NCBI RefSeq assembly: GCF_002201515.1
Contig: NZ_CP021421.1
Location: 1,612,001 to 1,676,000, forward strand
Source of the DNA: Muribaculum intestinale
Lineage (GTDB): Bacteria > Bacteroidota > Bacteroidia > Bacteroidales > Muribaculaceae
DNA: 64,000 bases
Direction of reading: 5' to 3'
In this document: piece by piece, positions 55,017-64,000 of the stretch
Position numbering within the stretch: position 1 is the first letter of the stretch
How the letters are laid out: every line of letters starts with the position of its first letter
The notes under the pieces: generated by a model
What the model saw: the letters and a program-made list of their open reading frames with translations, nothing else
What the model was told of the DNA's origin: nothing
Databases searched by the model: none
Program-made: the position numbers and the translations under genes

Positions 55017-55914
55017 GAGGGTGTTTCATAACGATTGTTAATTTGCTGTAAGCCTGTTCAAGAGCATTGCCACACCTGCTATGATGACCATCTGTCGTGC
55101 GACCTCCAATGTATCCTCATAATTTCTGCATAAACGTCGGAAGTTGTCAAGCCATGAGATAGAGCGCTCCGCAACCCATCTGCCCTTTGCCGGGATAAAC
55201 TTCCCGTCAGAAGAACCAGACAAAGTGATTTCCACGTTCATGCCAAAGGTATTTCTCACAAGTTCAATCAAATCTCCGCGATAGCCTCTGTCTGCAAGAA
55301 TCTTCTTGATGACCGGGTGCGAGGCGGCAAGTAAAGCCAGAAGCATCAAACCGCCTTTGGAGTCATGTATGTTAGCGGTAGTTGTCTTTACATCAAGCAG
55401 ATGCCCATTCTCGTCAACTGCAATCTGCCGTTTTATTCCCTTGACTTTCTTGTTGCCGTCAAAACCTTTCGGTGAGGGATATGAGGCAGCCCGCACACTT
55501 TGAGCGTCTACAACCGCAACACTTGGTTCCGGTGTCTGACCTTCCTGAAATCGCACTTCTGCGACAAGGCTGTCAAGCAGATTCTTGAACTCGCCGATGG
55601 CACTCCATGCACGGAAATAGTAATATACGGTCTGCCATGCCGGAAAGTCATGAGGTAGATTACGCCATTGACAGCCGGTCTTGTCCACATATAGAATGGC
55701 ATCAAAGACAAGGAAAAAATCATATTTGCTCGTCCAATTATCCATTGGAATTGTTTCTTTTATGAAAGCTTTCTGTGCTTCTGTTAAATCAGAGGTGTAC
55801 ATTTCTAAATCCTTTCTTATAATTGTCAACAAATAAACAATTTAGAAATGTCCTCTCCTTTAGCAGAGGCATTTTTTTGATGGACTATCTTAACAGTTGT
55901 TATGAAACACCCTC
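55017..55914 (-). mobile_element. Complete 898-bp IS5-family insertion sequence (IS1031-like group)
   Basis: Terminal inverted repeats begin GAGGGTGTTTCATAAC at both ends (16 bases perfect, about 25 imperfect), with a TTA target duplication. One transposase gene lies on the minus strand (55038-55802). Size, TNA-type duplication and DDE transposase fit the IS1031 subgroup of IS5. It is oriented against the susC gene and appears intact, so the insertion may be recent. Confidence 0.9.
55038..55802 (-). CDS. IS5-family DDE transposase
   Basis: 254-residue transposase (MYTSDLTEAQKAFIKE start; an AAGGA ribosome-binding sequence precedes it, and a TTG start at 55832 would add ten residues). Contains the N-terminal DUF4096-type segment (CQWRNLPHDFPAWQTVYYYFRAWS), catalytic Asp in VAVVDAQSVRAASYP, Asp in ILADRGYRGD, and Glu in VAERSISWLDNFRRLCRNYE. 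The gene has no frameshift and looks functional. Confidence 0.95.
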   Translation of the reverse strand: MYTSDLTEAQKAFIKETIPMDNWTSKYDFFLVFDAILYVDKTGCQWRNLPHDFPAWQTVYYYFRAWSAIGEFKNLLDSLVAEVRFQEGQTPEPSVAVVDAQSVRAASYPSPKGFDGNKKVKGIKRQIAVDENGHLLDVKTTTANIHDSKGGLMLLALLAASHPVIKKILADRGYRGDLIELVRNTFGMNVEITLSGSSDGKFIPAKGRWVAERSISWLDNFRRLCRNYEDTLEVARQMVIIAGVAMLLNRLTAN

Positions 55915-58526
55915 TTATTGTTATCGACGGTGTGCCCATGGACACAAAGGGCACTCTGGGCTCATCCAACCCTCTGTCGCTCGTAAACCCCGAGAGCATC
56001 GAGTCGATGACAATCCTCAAGGATGCATCGGCAACCGCAATCTTCGGTAGCCGTGCCTCCAACGGTGTGATTATCATCACCACCAAGAAGGGTAGCTCGG
56101 GCGCGCCGACAGTCAACTTCGCAGCCAACATGTACATCAACACTCCGCGCAACTACATGGACATGATGTCGGCATCGCAGTTCCGCAACTTCATCATCAA
56201 TGAATATGGCGAAGGCTCATCGCAGGCCAACGCCCTCGGCAACACTTCTACCGATTGGCAGAAGGAGGTGCTCCGCACCACCGTCAGCTCCGACTACAAC
56301 CTCAGCGTCGGAGGCACATACCGTGCTCTTCCCTACCGCGTGTCGGTCAGCTATACCAACAACAACGGTATCGTGGAGACCACCAAGATGGACCGTGCCA
56401 CTTTCGGCCTCAACCTTTCGCCCAAGTTCTTCAACGGACTCCTTTCTATCAACGCCAACCTCCGCGGCGCATACATCAACAACCGCTTCTACGAGGAGTC
56501 GGCTCTTGGTAGTGCCGTGAGCTTCAACCCGACGCTCCCCGTATATGCTCCCGACGGCAACATATTCCTCAACTATACCACCTATGCCGGTACTGCCGTA
56601 GCGGGCCCGGACACCCCTGGATCGTCAATCAACACTCTGAAGGCACTCAACCCGGTTTCGCTTCTCAAGGAGTATGACTCGCAGTCCAAGGTGTTCCAGT
56701 CAATCGGCAACCTCCAGATTGACGGCGCTCTCCCCTGGCTCCCCGAGCTACACGCCAACCTCAACCTCGGCTACGACATCTCGCGCTCGAATGTCGACAA
56801 TATCCACAACGCATACTCCCCCATGTCGTGGAAAAACGGTTCCGACCTCCCCTATGTAGGCGATGTGCTGGTGGCTCCCGACCAGATTGGCTCAGGAAAA
56901 TATGACATCAAGTCGACTCGCGACGGACAGGGCCGTACATTCCACGAACACCAGGTGAAGGCCAACCTCCTTCTCGACTTCTACCTTAATTATAAGAAAG
57001 AGTTTGAGAGCATCCGCTCCAACCTCGATGTTACAGCCGGCTACTCATGGCAGTCGTTCCGCTGGCAGGGCAACAGCCTTACCCGTATCAACTCAGGCGA
57101 ATACAACAACTTCCAGGCATATCCAACAAGCTACTACCGCAACGACCTTGCTCTCGTCAGCTTCTTCGGCCGACTCAACTACGGATTCATGGACAAGTAT
57201 CTCCTTACCGTGACCGTACGCCGCGACGGTACATCGCGCTTCTCTAAGGACCACCGCTGGGGCACATTCCCCTCTGTAGCTCTCGCATGGCGCCTTATCG
57301 ACGAAAACTTCATGGCTTCGCTCCGTCCCGTGCTCTCCGACCTCAAGCTGCGTGTAGGCTACGGTGTCACCGGACAGCAGGATCTCGGCGACGACTTCTT
57401 CCCCTACCTCCCTGTATACGTTATCGGCAATAACGGCAACCTCGAGCCCAACACCACATCATATCCCAACCCCATACCCGAGTCGCTCCGCGGCCAGTAT
57501 GGCTCTGACTACGCATTCATCAATGTGCTCAAGCCCAACGGCTACAACACTGACATCAAGTGGGAGGAGACACACACATGGAACGTTGGTGTCGACTTCG
57601 GTTTCCTCAACAACCGCATCAACGGTAGCCTCGACTTCTACAAGCGCAAGACCAAGGACCTGCTCACATTCACCACTGTGCCCGCAGGCTCCAACCTCAC
57701 CAACGCCCTCAACATGAACATCGGCGACCTTGAGAACACCGGTATTGAGTTTACCGTATCAACACGCCCGATTGTCACTCAGGATCTCACATGGTCGTCC
57801 GACTTCAACATCGCCTGGAACCAAAACAAGATTACCAAACTTACCGCAGGCAATGACCCCGATTTCTTCATCGCTGCCGGTGAAGGTATCTCGGCCGGTA
57901 CCGGAGGTACTGTACAGGCACATATGGTTGGTCATCCGGCCTACAGCTACTATGTATATCAGCAGGTCTACGACCAGGACGGCAACCCCATCGAGGGTCA
58001 GTATGTCGACCGCAACGGTGACGGCCAGATTACAGAGGCCGACAAATACCTCTACCACAGCCGCGACCCCAAGGTGGTGCTTACATGGAGCAACTCGGTC
58101 AACTATAAGAACTGGGACTTCGGTATCGTGCTCCGCGCCAATATCGGCAACTGGGTATACAACGACTTCGAGGCTTCCAACGTCAGCAAGTCGTCGACTG
58201 CTTCATTACCTCTGAGCAACCTCATGGCCAACCGCTTCATCTTCAACGACCTCGGCGTAAAGGGCGCCATGAGCGACTACTTCGTGCGCAACGCCTCATT
58301 CCTCCGCTGCGACAACATCACCGTTGGCTATACATGGCCTTCGCTTATCAACGACGCTCTACGCCTCCGCCTTTATGGAGCCGTGCAGAATCCGTTCGTG
58401 ATTACCAAGTACAACGGTCTTGATCCCGAGGTATTCTCCGGTGTCGACAAGAACATCTATCCACGTCCTATCACCGTGTCGCTCGGTGTGGTAGCTTCTT
58501 TCTAATATCCAAAAGGCTATAAAATC

Positions 58527-60110
58527 ATGAAACTGAATAAAATAAAATATACCGTTCTCGCCTGTGCCGCATTGGCTGTCGGAGCTACATCCTGCGTGGG
58601 CGACCTCGACATCACTCCGAAGGACCCAAGCAAGCGCACCGACCTTACCAACGGTCTGGAGTATTACAATTACTTCGCCCAGATTTATGCCGGACTGACT
58701 ATCGCCGGTGTAAACAACAACTCCGACATCTCCGTCGACGACGGCGGCGCCGGTGTATACACCCGCCAGCTCTGGAACCTCCAGGAACTCTGTACCGACG
58801 AGGCTTTCATCGGTAAGAACTGGAACGACGCAGGTCTCGACGAGCTCGACTACTGCACATGGAGCCCCGACAACCATTGGCTTTATGAGGCTATGTCGCG
58901 CTTCACATTTCAGATTAATCTCTGCAACGAGTTTCTGCGCACTATCGACAAGGCCGCATCGGTTGAGAATCCTATCCCGGCCGACGAAATCGCTCTCATG
59001 AAGCGCGAGGCTCGCGTGGTTCGCGCGCTTGCCTACTATCATATGATGGACTGCTTCGGCCGCGGTCCCTGGACTACCGAGGATTCGCCCATCGGTGTGA
59101 CTCCTCCCACCGAGACACGCGCCCAGATGTTCCCCAAAGTCGTCGCCGACCTTGAGGACGCCATCAACGGCGGAATACCCAAGGCTTCCGACCAGGTATA
59201 TGGCCGTGTGAGCCGCGAAGGCGCCCTGATGCTCCTCGCCAAGCTCTACATCAACGCCGAGGTATATACCGGCACTCCCATGTACGACAAGTGTGCCGCA
59301 GCATGCCAGCAGATTGTATCGACTATCAACACTCTCGTCGGTGAGAACGACGGCAAGGAGTACAAGTACCTCTTCTGCGCCACCAACGACCGCTATGCCC
59401 GCGGCGGAGAGATTCTCTGGGCCATCCCTCAGGACAACTCCTACACTCAGAGCTACGGAGGCACAACCTACCTCGGCATGGGTGCCTACAACGCCAACAT
59501 CGGCGCCGACCTTCAGAAGCGCCTCGGTATCGACGGCACAGGATGGGGAGGCCCGCGCGTGCGTCCCGAGCTTGGCAGCACGATTACCAAGAGCGATGGC
59601 CGTTGGCTGTTTTGGGACGAGGGTCTCTCCAACGACCTCAGCGACATCGGCGACTGGGGCATGCCCGGCGGCTCAGGCCTGATGTGTATCAAATATGTAT
59701 ACACTCCCGAAGAAAACTACTATAACACCGACGGCTCTGTAAAGGTCAACACATTCAACTCGGCCGACTTCCCCCTCTTCCGCCTTGCCGACACATTCCT
59801 TATGCTCGCCGAGTGCCAGCTCAAGGGTGTAAGCTGCAACGGACAGAGCTATTTCGACCGTGTGCGTGCACGTGCCGGCCTTGCTCCCGCGGCTCTCAAT
59901 GCCGACAATCTGCTTGACGAACGTATGCGCGAGCTCTATTGGGAGGGACATCGCCGCACCGACCTCATCCGCTTCGGCAAATTCACTACAGCCAACTGGT
60001 CGTGGAAGGGCGGCACTGAGTTTGGCGTCGGAGCCATCTCGGCCGACCGCAACCTCTATGCAATCCCCACACAGTATGTTTCCACTCTGGGACAGAACCC
60101 CGGCTATTAA
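58527..60110 (+). CDS. SusD-like glycan-binding lipoprotein, second locus
   Basis: Partner of the interrupted SusC. Lipoprotein signal with Cys23 (LAVGATSC) followed by VGDLDITPKDPSK. 527 residues, close to starch-type SusD (551). Helical TPR-like core (EALDYC..EAMSRFTFQINLCNEFLRTID, ALAYYHMMDCFG) and the C-terminal motifs FPLFRLADTFLMLAECQLKG, FDRVRARAG and LDERMRELYWEGHRRTDLIRFGKFT. It starts 21 bases after the SusC stop. Since its SusC is disrupted, uptake through this pair is probably lost in this genome. Confidence 0.95.
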   Translation: MKLNKIKYTVLACAALAVGATSCVGDLDITPKDPSKRTDLTNGLEYYNYFAQIYAGLTIAGVNNNSDISVDDGGAGVYTRQLWNLQELCTDEAFIGKNWNDAGLDELDYCTWSPDNHWLYEAMSRFTFQINLCNEFLRTIDKAASVENPIPADEIALMKREARVVRALAYYHMMDCFGRGPWTTEDSPIGVTPPTETRAQMFPKVVADLEDAINGGIPKASDQVYGRVSREGALMLLAKLYINAEVYTGTPMYDKCAAACQQIVSTINTLVGENDGKEYKYLFCATNDRYARGGEILWAIPQDNSYTQSYGGTTYLGMGAYNANIGADLQKRLGIDGTGWGGPRVRPELGSTITKSDGRWLFWDEGLSNDLSDIGDWGMPGGSGLMCIKYVYTPEENYYNTDGSVKVNTFNSADFPLFRLADTFLMLAECQLKGVSCNGQSYFDRVRARAGLAPAALNADNLLDERMRELYWEGHRRTDLIRFGKFTTANWSWKGGTEFGVGAISADRNLYAIPTQYVSTLGQNPGY

Positions 60111-60140
60111 TCGCTTTACCTCAATCATTCAAGCATATTT

Positions 60141-61103
60141 ATGAAAAAGATAACTTCATACCTTGCTCTCGCCGCTGTCGCCATGGCATTCATAGCATGC
60201 TCCGACGACACCGAGCCCAAGGCCGATTATCCCACCAACCACGATTTTCTCAATATCCCCGTGATGGCCAACCAGACCATCGTGCTTGAGACTGCCGGAA
60301 GTGTCGACTTCACTCTCTCGCAGCCCGACTATGGAGTAGCCATCGTGCCCGACTACGCGCTCCAGATATCGCTCGACCCGTCGTTTGAGAAACTACCCTC
60401 CGAGATTGCTTCGGTGGCCCCCCTCGTCTACAGCGCTGAAAACGAGCGTGCTTACTATCAGCTTCCTGTATCGTCGCAGAGCGTATCGTTTGCCGCAAGT
60501 GCCAAGGATATTGCCGACGGCATTTCGGCCATGCTCGGCTACGACGATATCGAGCAGTACAAGGGACGCGAGGACAAGTGCTATACCGGCCCTCTCTACT
60601 GCCGCGTGCTCTCTACAATCCCTACAGCCAATCCCGGCACATACGACAAGTATTCGATTCTGTCCAATGTGGTCACTCTCGCTACCGTTATCGGCTATCC
60701 TACAGTGCGTCAGCCAGGATGGATCTACCTCGTGGGCGCTCCCGAAGGCTGGGTTGGTCCTACTCCCGCCAATGCCGAGCACTATAAGGACTGGATGCTC
60801 TTCGAAAGCAAGGACGGTATCGACTCGAAGATTTACCATGGCACATTCGATATTCCCGCAGGTAAGTTCCAGTTCCGCTTCTATACGCTTCTTGACAACT
60901 GGGAAGATAACTCCTGGGGTCCCCAGAAGGATGACGCTCCTGTTGCCATCAAGATGACCGACGGCGTGTTCTCCGGCGACATCATGGAGGGCAAAGGCTC
61001 ATTTGATATTGCCGACTGGGCCGGCGGATGGGTCAAGATGACCGTCAACCTCAAGGCCAAGAATGTGACTTTCAAAGCAGTGTCGGGTCCCGACGCCGAG
61101 TGA
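60141..61103 (+). CDS. SusE-like surface lipoprotein
   Basis: 320-residue lipoprotein (MKKITSYLALAAVAMAFIAC, Cys20). The N-terminal SusE-type Ig-like domain (VLETAGSVDFTLSQPDYG) is followed by a second Ig-like unit ending near residue 185 and a C-terminal starch-binding-like domain (IYLVGAPEGWVGPTPANAEHYKDWMLFESKDG...FQFRFYTLLDNWEDNSWGP). SusE proteins bind alpha-glucans at the surface; the arrangement SusC-D-E-F argues for an alpha-glucan substrate here, which is inference from the family. It lies 30 bases after susD. Confidence 0.88.
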   Translation: MKKITSYLALAAVAMAFIACSDDTEPKADYPTNHDFLNIPVMANQTIVLETAGSVDFTLSQPDYGVAIVPDYALQISLDPSFEKLPSEIASVAPLVYSAENERAYYQLPVSSQSVSFAASAKDIADGISAMLGYDDIEQYKGREDKCYTGPLYCRVLSTIPTANPGTYDKYSILSNVVTLATVIGYPTVRQPGWIYLVGAPEGWVGPTPANAEHYKDWMLFESKDGIDSKIYHGTFDIPAGKFQFRFYTLLDNWEDNSWGPQKDDAPVAIKMTDGVFSGDIMEGKGSFDIADWAGGWVKMTVNLKAKNVTFKAVSGPDAE

Positions 61104-61118
61104 TAAACCATACAGTTT

Positions 61119-61158
61119 CTCCGGAGCCGCCAAGGCTCGTCCCTGTCGGTTCCGGAGG
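61119..61158 (+). promoter_or_regulatory. Intercistronic hairpin between the SusE- and SusF-like genes
   Basis: CTCCGGA pairs with TCCGGAG across a loop that contains AGCC/GGCT. No T-run follows; it may set relative expression or RNA processing. Confidence 0.4.
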
Positions 61159-61192
61159 AGTTTCCAAAAATCAATATTAACCACAGACATTT

Positions 61193-62728
61193 ATGAAACT
61201 TCGCTCAAATATATGGCTTCTCGGTGTGCTGGCCGTAGGCTTTGCCGCTTGCTCCGACGATGAATACACCGGAGAGCCCCAGGTGACTCCACAGCCCGAC
61301 GTACTCCCCGCCGACGCTGTGTCGGGCACCGACGTATACGCTCCCGGCTCTCTGTTCGACGTCAATGCCGAGAAGACCGACCTCGCCAAGATGATGCCCG
61401 TGCTCAACATCAGCCGTCTCGATGAGCAGCCCGCCGGATACGACCTTCAGGTGAGCATGCTCGTGGCAAAATCCGAGGCCGACCTGTCCAATCCCGCCGC
61501 ACGCATCGACACCGTGCTCACCGAGCTCCCCGCCCAGTCGGGCGCTCTGCGCTCTCTCGGTCTGTCGGCCGAAGCCTTCAATGTGATCTTCCACCGACTC
61601 TATGGTCCAAGCGACGCGGCTCAGCCCATGGCTGTGCGCTTCGACGCATACTCTGTCAAGGACCAGACTTCGGCTCTGCTCGGCACTGTCGGCACTACCG
61701 GTACCGTCAGCTTCAAGCCCGTACAGTATGCCTACGCTCCCGAAAACAGCTACTGGATTGTCAATGCCGACGACCCGTCGGTAAGATATGAGATGAAAAA
61801 TTCCGGCGCTTCCGTGTGGAACGATCCGAAATTCTCTGCCGTGTTCGATGTAGACCTCGAGGGCATCAACTGGAAGGTAGTGCCCGGCTCGATGGTGGCC
61901 AACCCCGTTGCCGCCCAGTGCTTCGGCCCCGAAGTGGCCGAGGACACCGAGGGCAGCCTTGTGCTCGGCGGACAGCCCGGCACCATCAACGTAGTCCAGA
62001 AGGAGCCTTACATGATCTCCATCAACATCACCAACCCCAACGACAACTATACCGAACTGCGCCCCACCTACGATATCAAGCTCGCCTATGAGGTAGTCTA
62101 TATCCTCGGCAACGCTCAGGGAGGCGACGTCGCTCCGGCAGTCCTCACCACCAAGGATTATGTCAACTACGGCGGATTCGTGGCCTTCAGCGGATGGGGC
62201 TGCAAGATGACCGACAAACCCTCATGGGGTGGTGCGGAATGGGCCAACTTCGCGTTCACGGTTAGCGAGGATGGCAAGTCGTATACCGGCACTGTAGGCT
62301 CGGGTTCTTCCTCCGGCAATATCGAGGGTCTGCCCGACGGTATCTACGCATGGGTGTTCAACATCCTCTCAGGCGAGGTTACAGCCACTCCCATCAAGCA
62401 GTTTGAGCTTATCGGTACCGCTACCGGCGGATGGGGCGACGCTGACGTGCAGGTGCTTCAGCCCGCTACCGACGCCGCTGACTGCGCCACCTTCTCGGCC
62501 GACATCAACTTCACCTCCACAGGCGAGTTCAAACTCCGTGGTCAGGCCAATCCGGCCGCACCCAACTGGGCATTCTCGCTCGGCGGCGAACTTGACAATC
62601 TCATCTGGGACGGCCCCAACACCAACTTCACAGGCGCTGTAGGCACCCATAAGGTGACAATCAGCTTCAATGTGGTTAAGGAGGGCGCCTTTGCCGATGC
62701 TCCGCGCTTACATTATGTAATAGAATAA
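61193..62728 (+). CDS. SusF/SusE-like surface lipoprotein
   Basis: 511-residue lipoprotein (MKLRSNIWLLGVLAVGFAAC, Cys20) with an acidic linker (SDDEYTGEPQVTPQPDV). It has Ig-like units over the first ~300 residues followed by starch-binding-like domains (YILGNAQGGDVAP...YGGFVAFSGWG near 300-340; FELIGTATGGWGDADV...FKLRGQANPAAPNWAFSLGGELDNLIWDG near 400-485). It is longer than the preceding SusE-like protein and is probably the SusF counterpart. Separated by 89 bases that include a hairpin (61119-61158). A terminator follows. Confidence 0.87.
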   Translation: MKLRSNIWLLGVLAVGFAACSDDEYTGEPQVTPQPDVLPADAVSGTDVYAPGSLFDVNAEKTDLAKMMPVLNISRLDEQPAGYDLQVSMLVAKSEADLSNPAARIDTVLTELPAQSGALRSLGLSAEAFNVIFHRLYGPSDAAQPMAVRFDAYSVKDQTSALLGTVGTTGTVSFKPVQYAYAPENSYWIVNADDPSVRYEMKNSGASVWNDPKFSAVFDVDLEGINWKVVPGSMVANPVAAQCFGPEVAEDTEGSLVLGGQPGTINVVQKEPYMISINITNPNDNYTELRPTYDIKLAYEVVYILGNAQGGDVAPAVLTTKDYVNYGGFVAFSGWGCKMTDKPSWGGAEWANFAFTVSEDGKSYTGTVGSGSSSGNIEGLPDGIYAWVFNILSGEVTATPIKQFELIGTATGGWGDADVQVLQPATDAADCATFSADINFTSTGEFKLRGQANPAAPNWAFSLGGELDNLIWDGPNTNFTGAVGTHKVTISFNVVKEGAFADAPRLHYVIE

Positions 62729-62779
62729 AACAGTTTCATCTGGATTCCGACATAATCCTTCCGATTATGTCTCTTCCCC

Positions 62780-62821
62780 GGCTGCGTCGTAACCAACCCT
62801 TACGGCGCAGCCTCGTTATTT
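62780..62821 (+). terminator. Terminator of the second Sus operon
   Basis: GGCTGCGTCGTAA pairs with TTACGGCGCAGCC (one G-T pair) followed by TCGTTATTTTA, 51 bases after the last stop codon. Confidence 0.8.
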
Positions 62822-62849
62822 TATCGCCCGGTGGGCGCATCCTGATTTG

Positions 62850-63460
62850 TCGCCGGGCTACGCCGGGCCGGAGGTGCGGGGATTTGCGTCACACCTATGG
62901 CTGCGCACCGCCAAGGCGGCGCTTACCATAGGCTAACGTTGTGGACGCCCCCAAAGGGGCTATGCGCTAACGCGTTGGGTTGCTGCTGCATCAATCCTGT
63001 CTGCTGCATCACCCTCCGGTCATTTTATTATAATGTGTAGGGCCCTATGGGGGAGGTGGGACGGTGCATTCATTTTCGTATTGGTTTGTCGCCGGGCTAC
63101 GCCGGGCGGTAGATGAGGTGATTTGCTCCATACCTATGGCTGCGCACCGCCAAGGCGGCGCTTACCATAGGCTAACGTTGTATACGCCCCCAAAGGGGCT
63201 ATGCGCTAACGCGTTGGGTTGCTGCTGCATCAATCCTGTCTGCTGCATCACCCTCCGGGCATTTTATTATAATGTGTAGGGCCCTATGGGGGAGGTGGGA
63301 CGGTGCATTCATTTTCGTATTGGTTTGTCGCTGGGCTACGCCTGGCCGGAGATGAGTGGATTTGCGTCACACCTATGGCTGCGCACCGCCAAGGCGGCGC
63401 TTACCATAGGCTAACGTTGTGGACGCCCCCAAAGGGGCTATGCGCTAACGCGTTGGGTTG
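62850..63460. repeat. 239-bp tandem direct repeat inside region 3
   Basis: The unit plus a filler (GTTGCTGCTGCATCAATCCT..., CACCCTCCGG, AGGGCCCTATGGGGGAGG) repeats with a period of exactly 239 bp at 62850, 63089 and 63328, with few substitutions. A further degenerate direct repeat of CTGCTGCATCACCCTC lies near 63478-63600. Confidence 0.85.
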
Positions 63461-63795
63461 CTGCTGTATTCATTTTGTCTGCTGCATCACCCTCTGGTCT
63501 ATCGTATCACCATCCGGGCATTTGCATAGGCTGCTGTCGTATCAATCCTGTCTGCTGCATCACCCTCCGGTCTATCGTATCACCCTCCGGGCATTTTATT
63601 ATACGGCGTAGGGTTCTGTGGGCAGGTGAGTTGGATAGTAGTCGGTTCATGTTATGTCGGCGTCAGGCAACTCCCCGCGTTAGCGCATAGCCCCTTTGGG
63701 GGCGTCCACAACGTTAGCCCCACCCAAGAGCCGCGTTAGCGGTTCGCAGGGTGGGGTTTCCGACCCACCCTGATATGCCCGGCGTAGCCCGGCGA
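62850..63795. repeat. Structured repeat region 3 with ~130-bp terminal inverted copies
   Basis: Three direct copies on the + strand (62850-62982, 63089-63221, 63328-63460) and one inverted copy at the right end (63670-63795). The direct copies carry the outer stem CCTATGG/CCATAGG and inner CCGCC/GGCGG; the inverted copy carries CCCCACCC/GGGTGGGG. The third direct copy has two changes in the terminal sequence (TCGCTGGGCTACGCCTGGC). No gene is visible in 62829-63823. Confidence 0.8.
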
Positions 63796-63823
63796 CAATC
63801 CCTGCATTGCCTGAAACTTTATC

Positions 63824-64000
63824 TTATTGCCACCCTGCCACCCGTGGCGTTGCGATGCCCGGGCCGCGGAAACGAGATGCAAATGTCGGGGTAGGGGAGG
63901 GCGCCGGTTTTGTCATGGCCGGCGATGACGATATACTGTCGCGGCGCGGAGCGACTTTGCGCAGGCGTTCCTCACGGCGTCGGGCTTTACGTTCGTCTGC
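63824..64000 (-). CDS. Possible C-terminal end of a leftward gene, cut by the window edge
   Basis: A minus-strand frame is open for 58 codons from the right edge to a TAA at 63824-63826. The visible peptide has a charged stretch (ADERKARRREERLRK) and then a Pro/Ser/Thr-rich end (SPAMTKPAPSPTPTF), which could be the tail of a membrane or wall-associated protein. No family is recognisable and the call rests on the open frame alone. Confidence 0.35.
   Translation of the reverse strand, partial: ADERKARRREERLRKVAPRRDSISSSPAMTKPAPSPTPTFASRFRGPGIATPRVAGWQ

Larger units (their letters stand above)
55014..55917. repeat. 3-bp target-site duplication TTA around the IS
   Basis: TTA at 55014-55016 and again at 55915-55917 flank the element. 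Deleting the IS and one TTA restores GAGCCTCTTATTGTTATC, which encodes EPLIVI in frame. Confidence 0.9.
54461..58505 (+). pseudogene. SusC-like TonB-dependent transporter gene interrupted by an IS5-type element
   Basis: Without the insertion this would encode a 1047-residue SusC: signal peptide (to ALAQ), carboxypeptidase-like domain (KITVSGTVTDKTGEPLIGASV), plug (VVAIGYGTVKKSDATGAVS ... NIQIRGGASL), then the barrel with the final strand ending [11 protein letters not shown]. The insertion sits in the plug, inside the codons for [14 protein letters not shown], after residue 184. The 5' piece (54461-55016) reads 11 codons into the IS and stops. The 3' piece has an ATG at 55902 inside the IS end, giving 867 residues in frame but without signal peptide or plug start. 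Joining the flanks across the TTA duplication restores the frame exactly. Confidence 0.93.

Noticed and set aside
62850..63460. Possible CRISPR array because of regular spacing
   Set aside because: The repeated unit is 239 bp with conserved filler, there are no short identical repeats with unique spacers, and no cas genes are nearby.
63064..63611. Small open frames in the repeat array (also 42506-42688)
   Set aside because: They are translations of the structured repeat (TPPKGLCANALGC-like), repeated with the DNA unit; changes between copies keep base pairing rather than amino acids.

Overview
The window looks like a chromosomal segment of a gut Bacteroidales bacterium, most likely family Muribaculaceae (S24-7). 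The reasons are two SusC/SusD-type glycan-uptake loci, many promoters of the Bacteroidetes form TTG-N19-21-TAnnTTTG, secreted proteins with a C-terminal 'Y-N-L-x-G ... G-x-Y-I-v' sorting-like tail, and an oxalate-degradation operon of a kind reported in this family. The family assignment is inference; no rRNA gene is present.

Layout. 1-7.65 kb: the end of a polysaccharide-utilization locus (SusC C-terminus, SusD, a DUF4957/DUF5123-type lipoprotein, and a secreted GH2 beta-galactosidase-type enzyme). 7.8-13.9 kb: two secreted proteins, a 1438-residue modular FN3/choice-of-anchor protein and a two-DTG aspartyl-protease-like protein. 14.1-24.5 kb: housekeeping genes on the + strand (greA, HIT protein, a porin, a COG0731-type radical SAM enzyme, LD-carboxypeptidase, cysE, a THUMP-type RNA methyltransferase with a long basic tail, purD, a membrane protein, pdxB). 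24.6-28.9 kb: an oxalate operon, frc-oxc-AEC permease. 29.1-31.0 kb: an outer-membrane-like protein and a GH16 lipoprotein. 31.0-37.2 kb (minus): a tripartite RND efflux operon in the order outer-membrane factor, adaptor, pump, with a 347-bp MITE-like element between adaptor and pump. 37.5-42.3 kb (minus): a split MG2/plug-type surface protein whose C-terminal half is tandemly duplicated, plus a decayed third copy. 43.1-47.2 kb (minus): carB and tRNA-Pro(CGG). 47.3-51.7 kb (minus): two secreted proteins, one beta-helix plus leucine-rich repeat. 52.0-54.1 kb: trmD-recF-DUF721. 54.2-62.7 kb: a second Sus locus (SusC-SusD-SusE-SusF-like) whose SusC gene is cut by an 898-bp IS5-type insertion sequence.

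The most unusual feature is a family of GC-rich structured repeats in three intergenic regions (42306-42976, 46557-47029, 62850-63795). Each region is bounded by inverted copies of a ~130-bp unit that starts with TCGCCGGGCTACGCCGGGC and folds into a series of hairpins. Different copies carry different but still complementary stem sequences, so pairing appears to be conserved while sequence is not. I do not recognise a described family for it.

Transposition has left three marks: the complete IS in susC, the MITE in the efflux operon (both with TTA target duplications), and the inverted repeat regions. Gene calls rest on reading the translated sequences; no database search was run.
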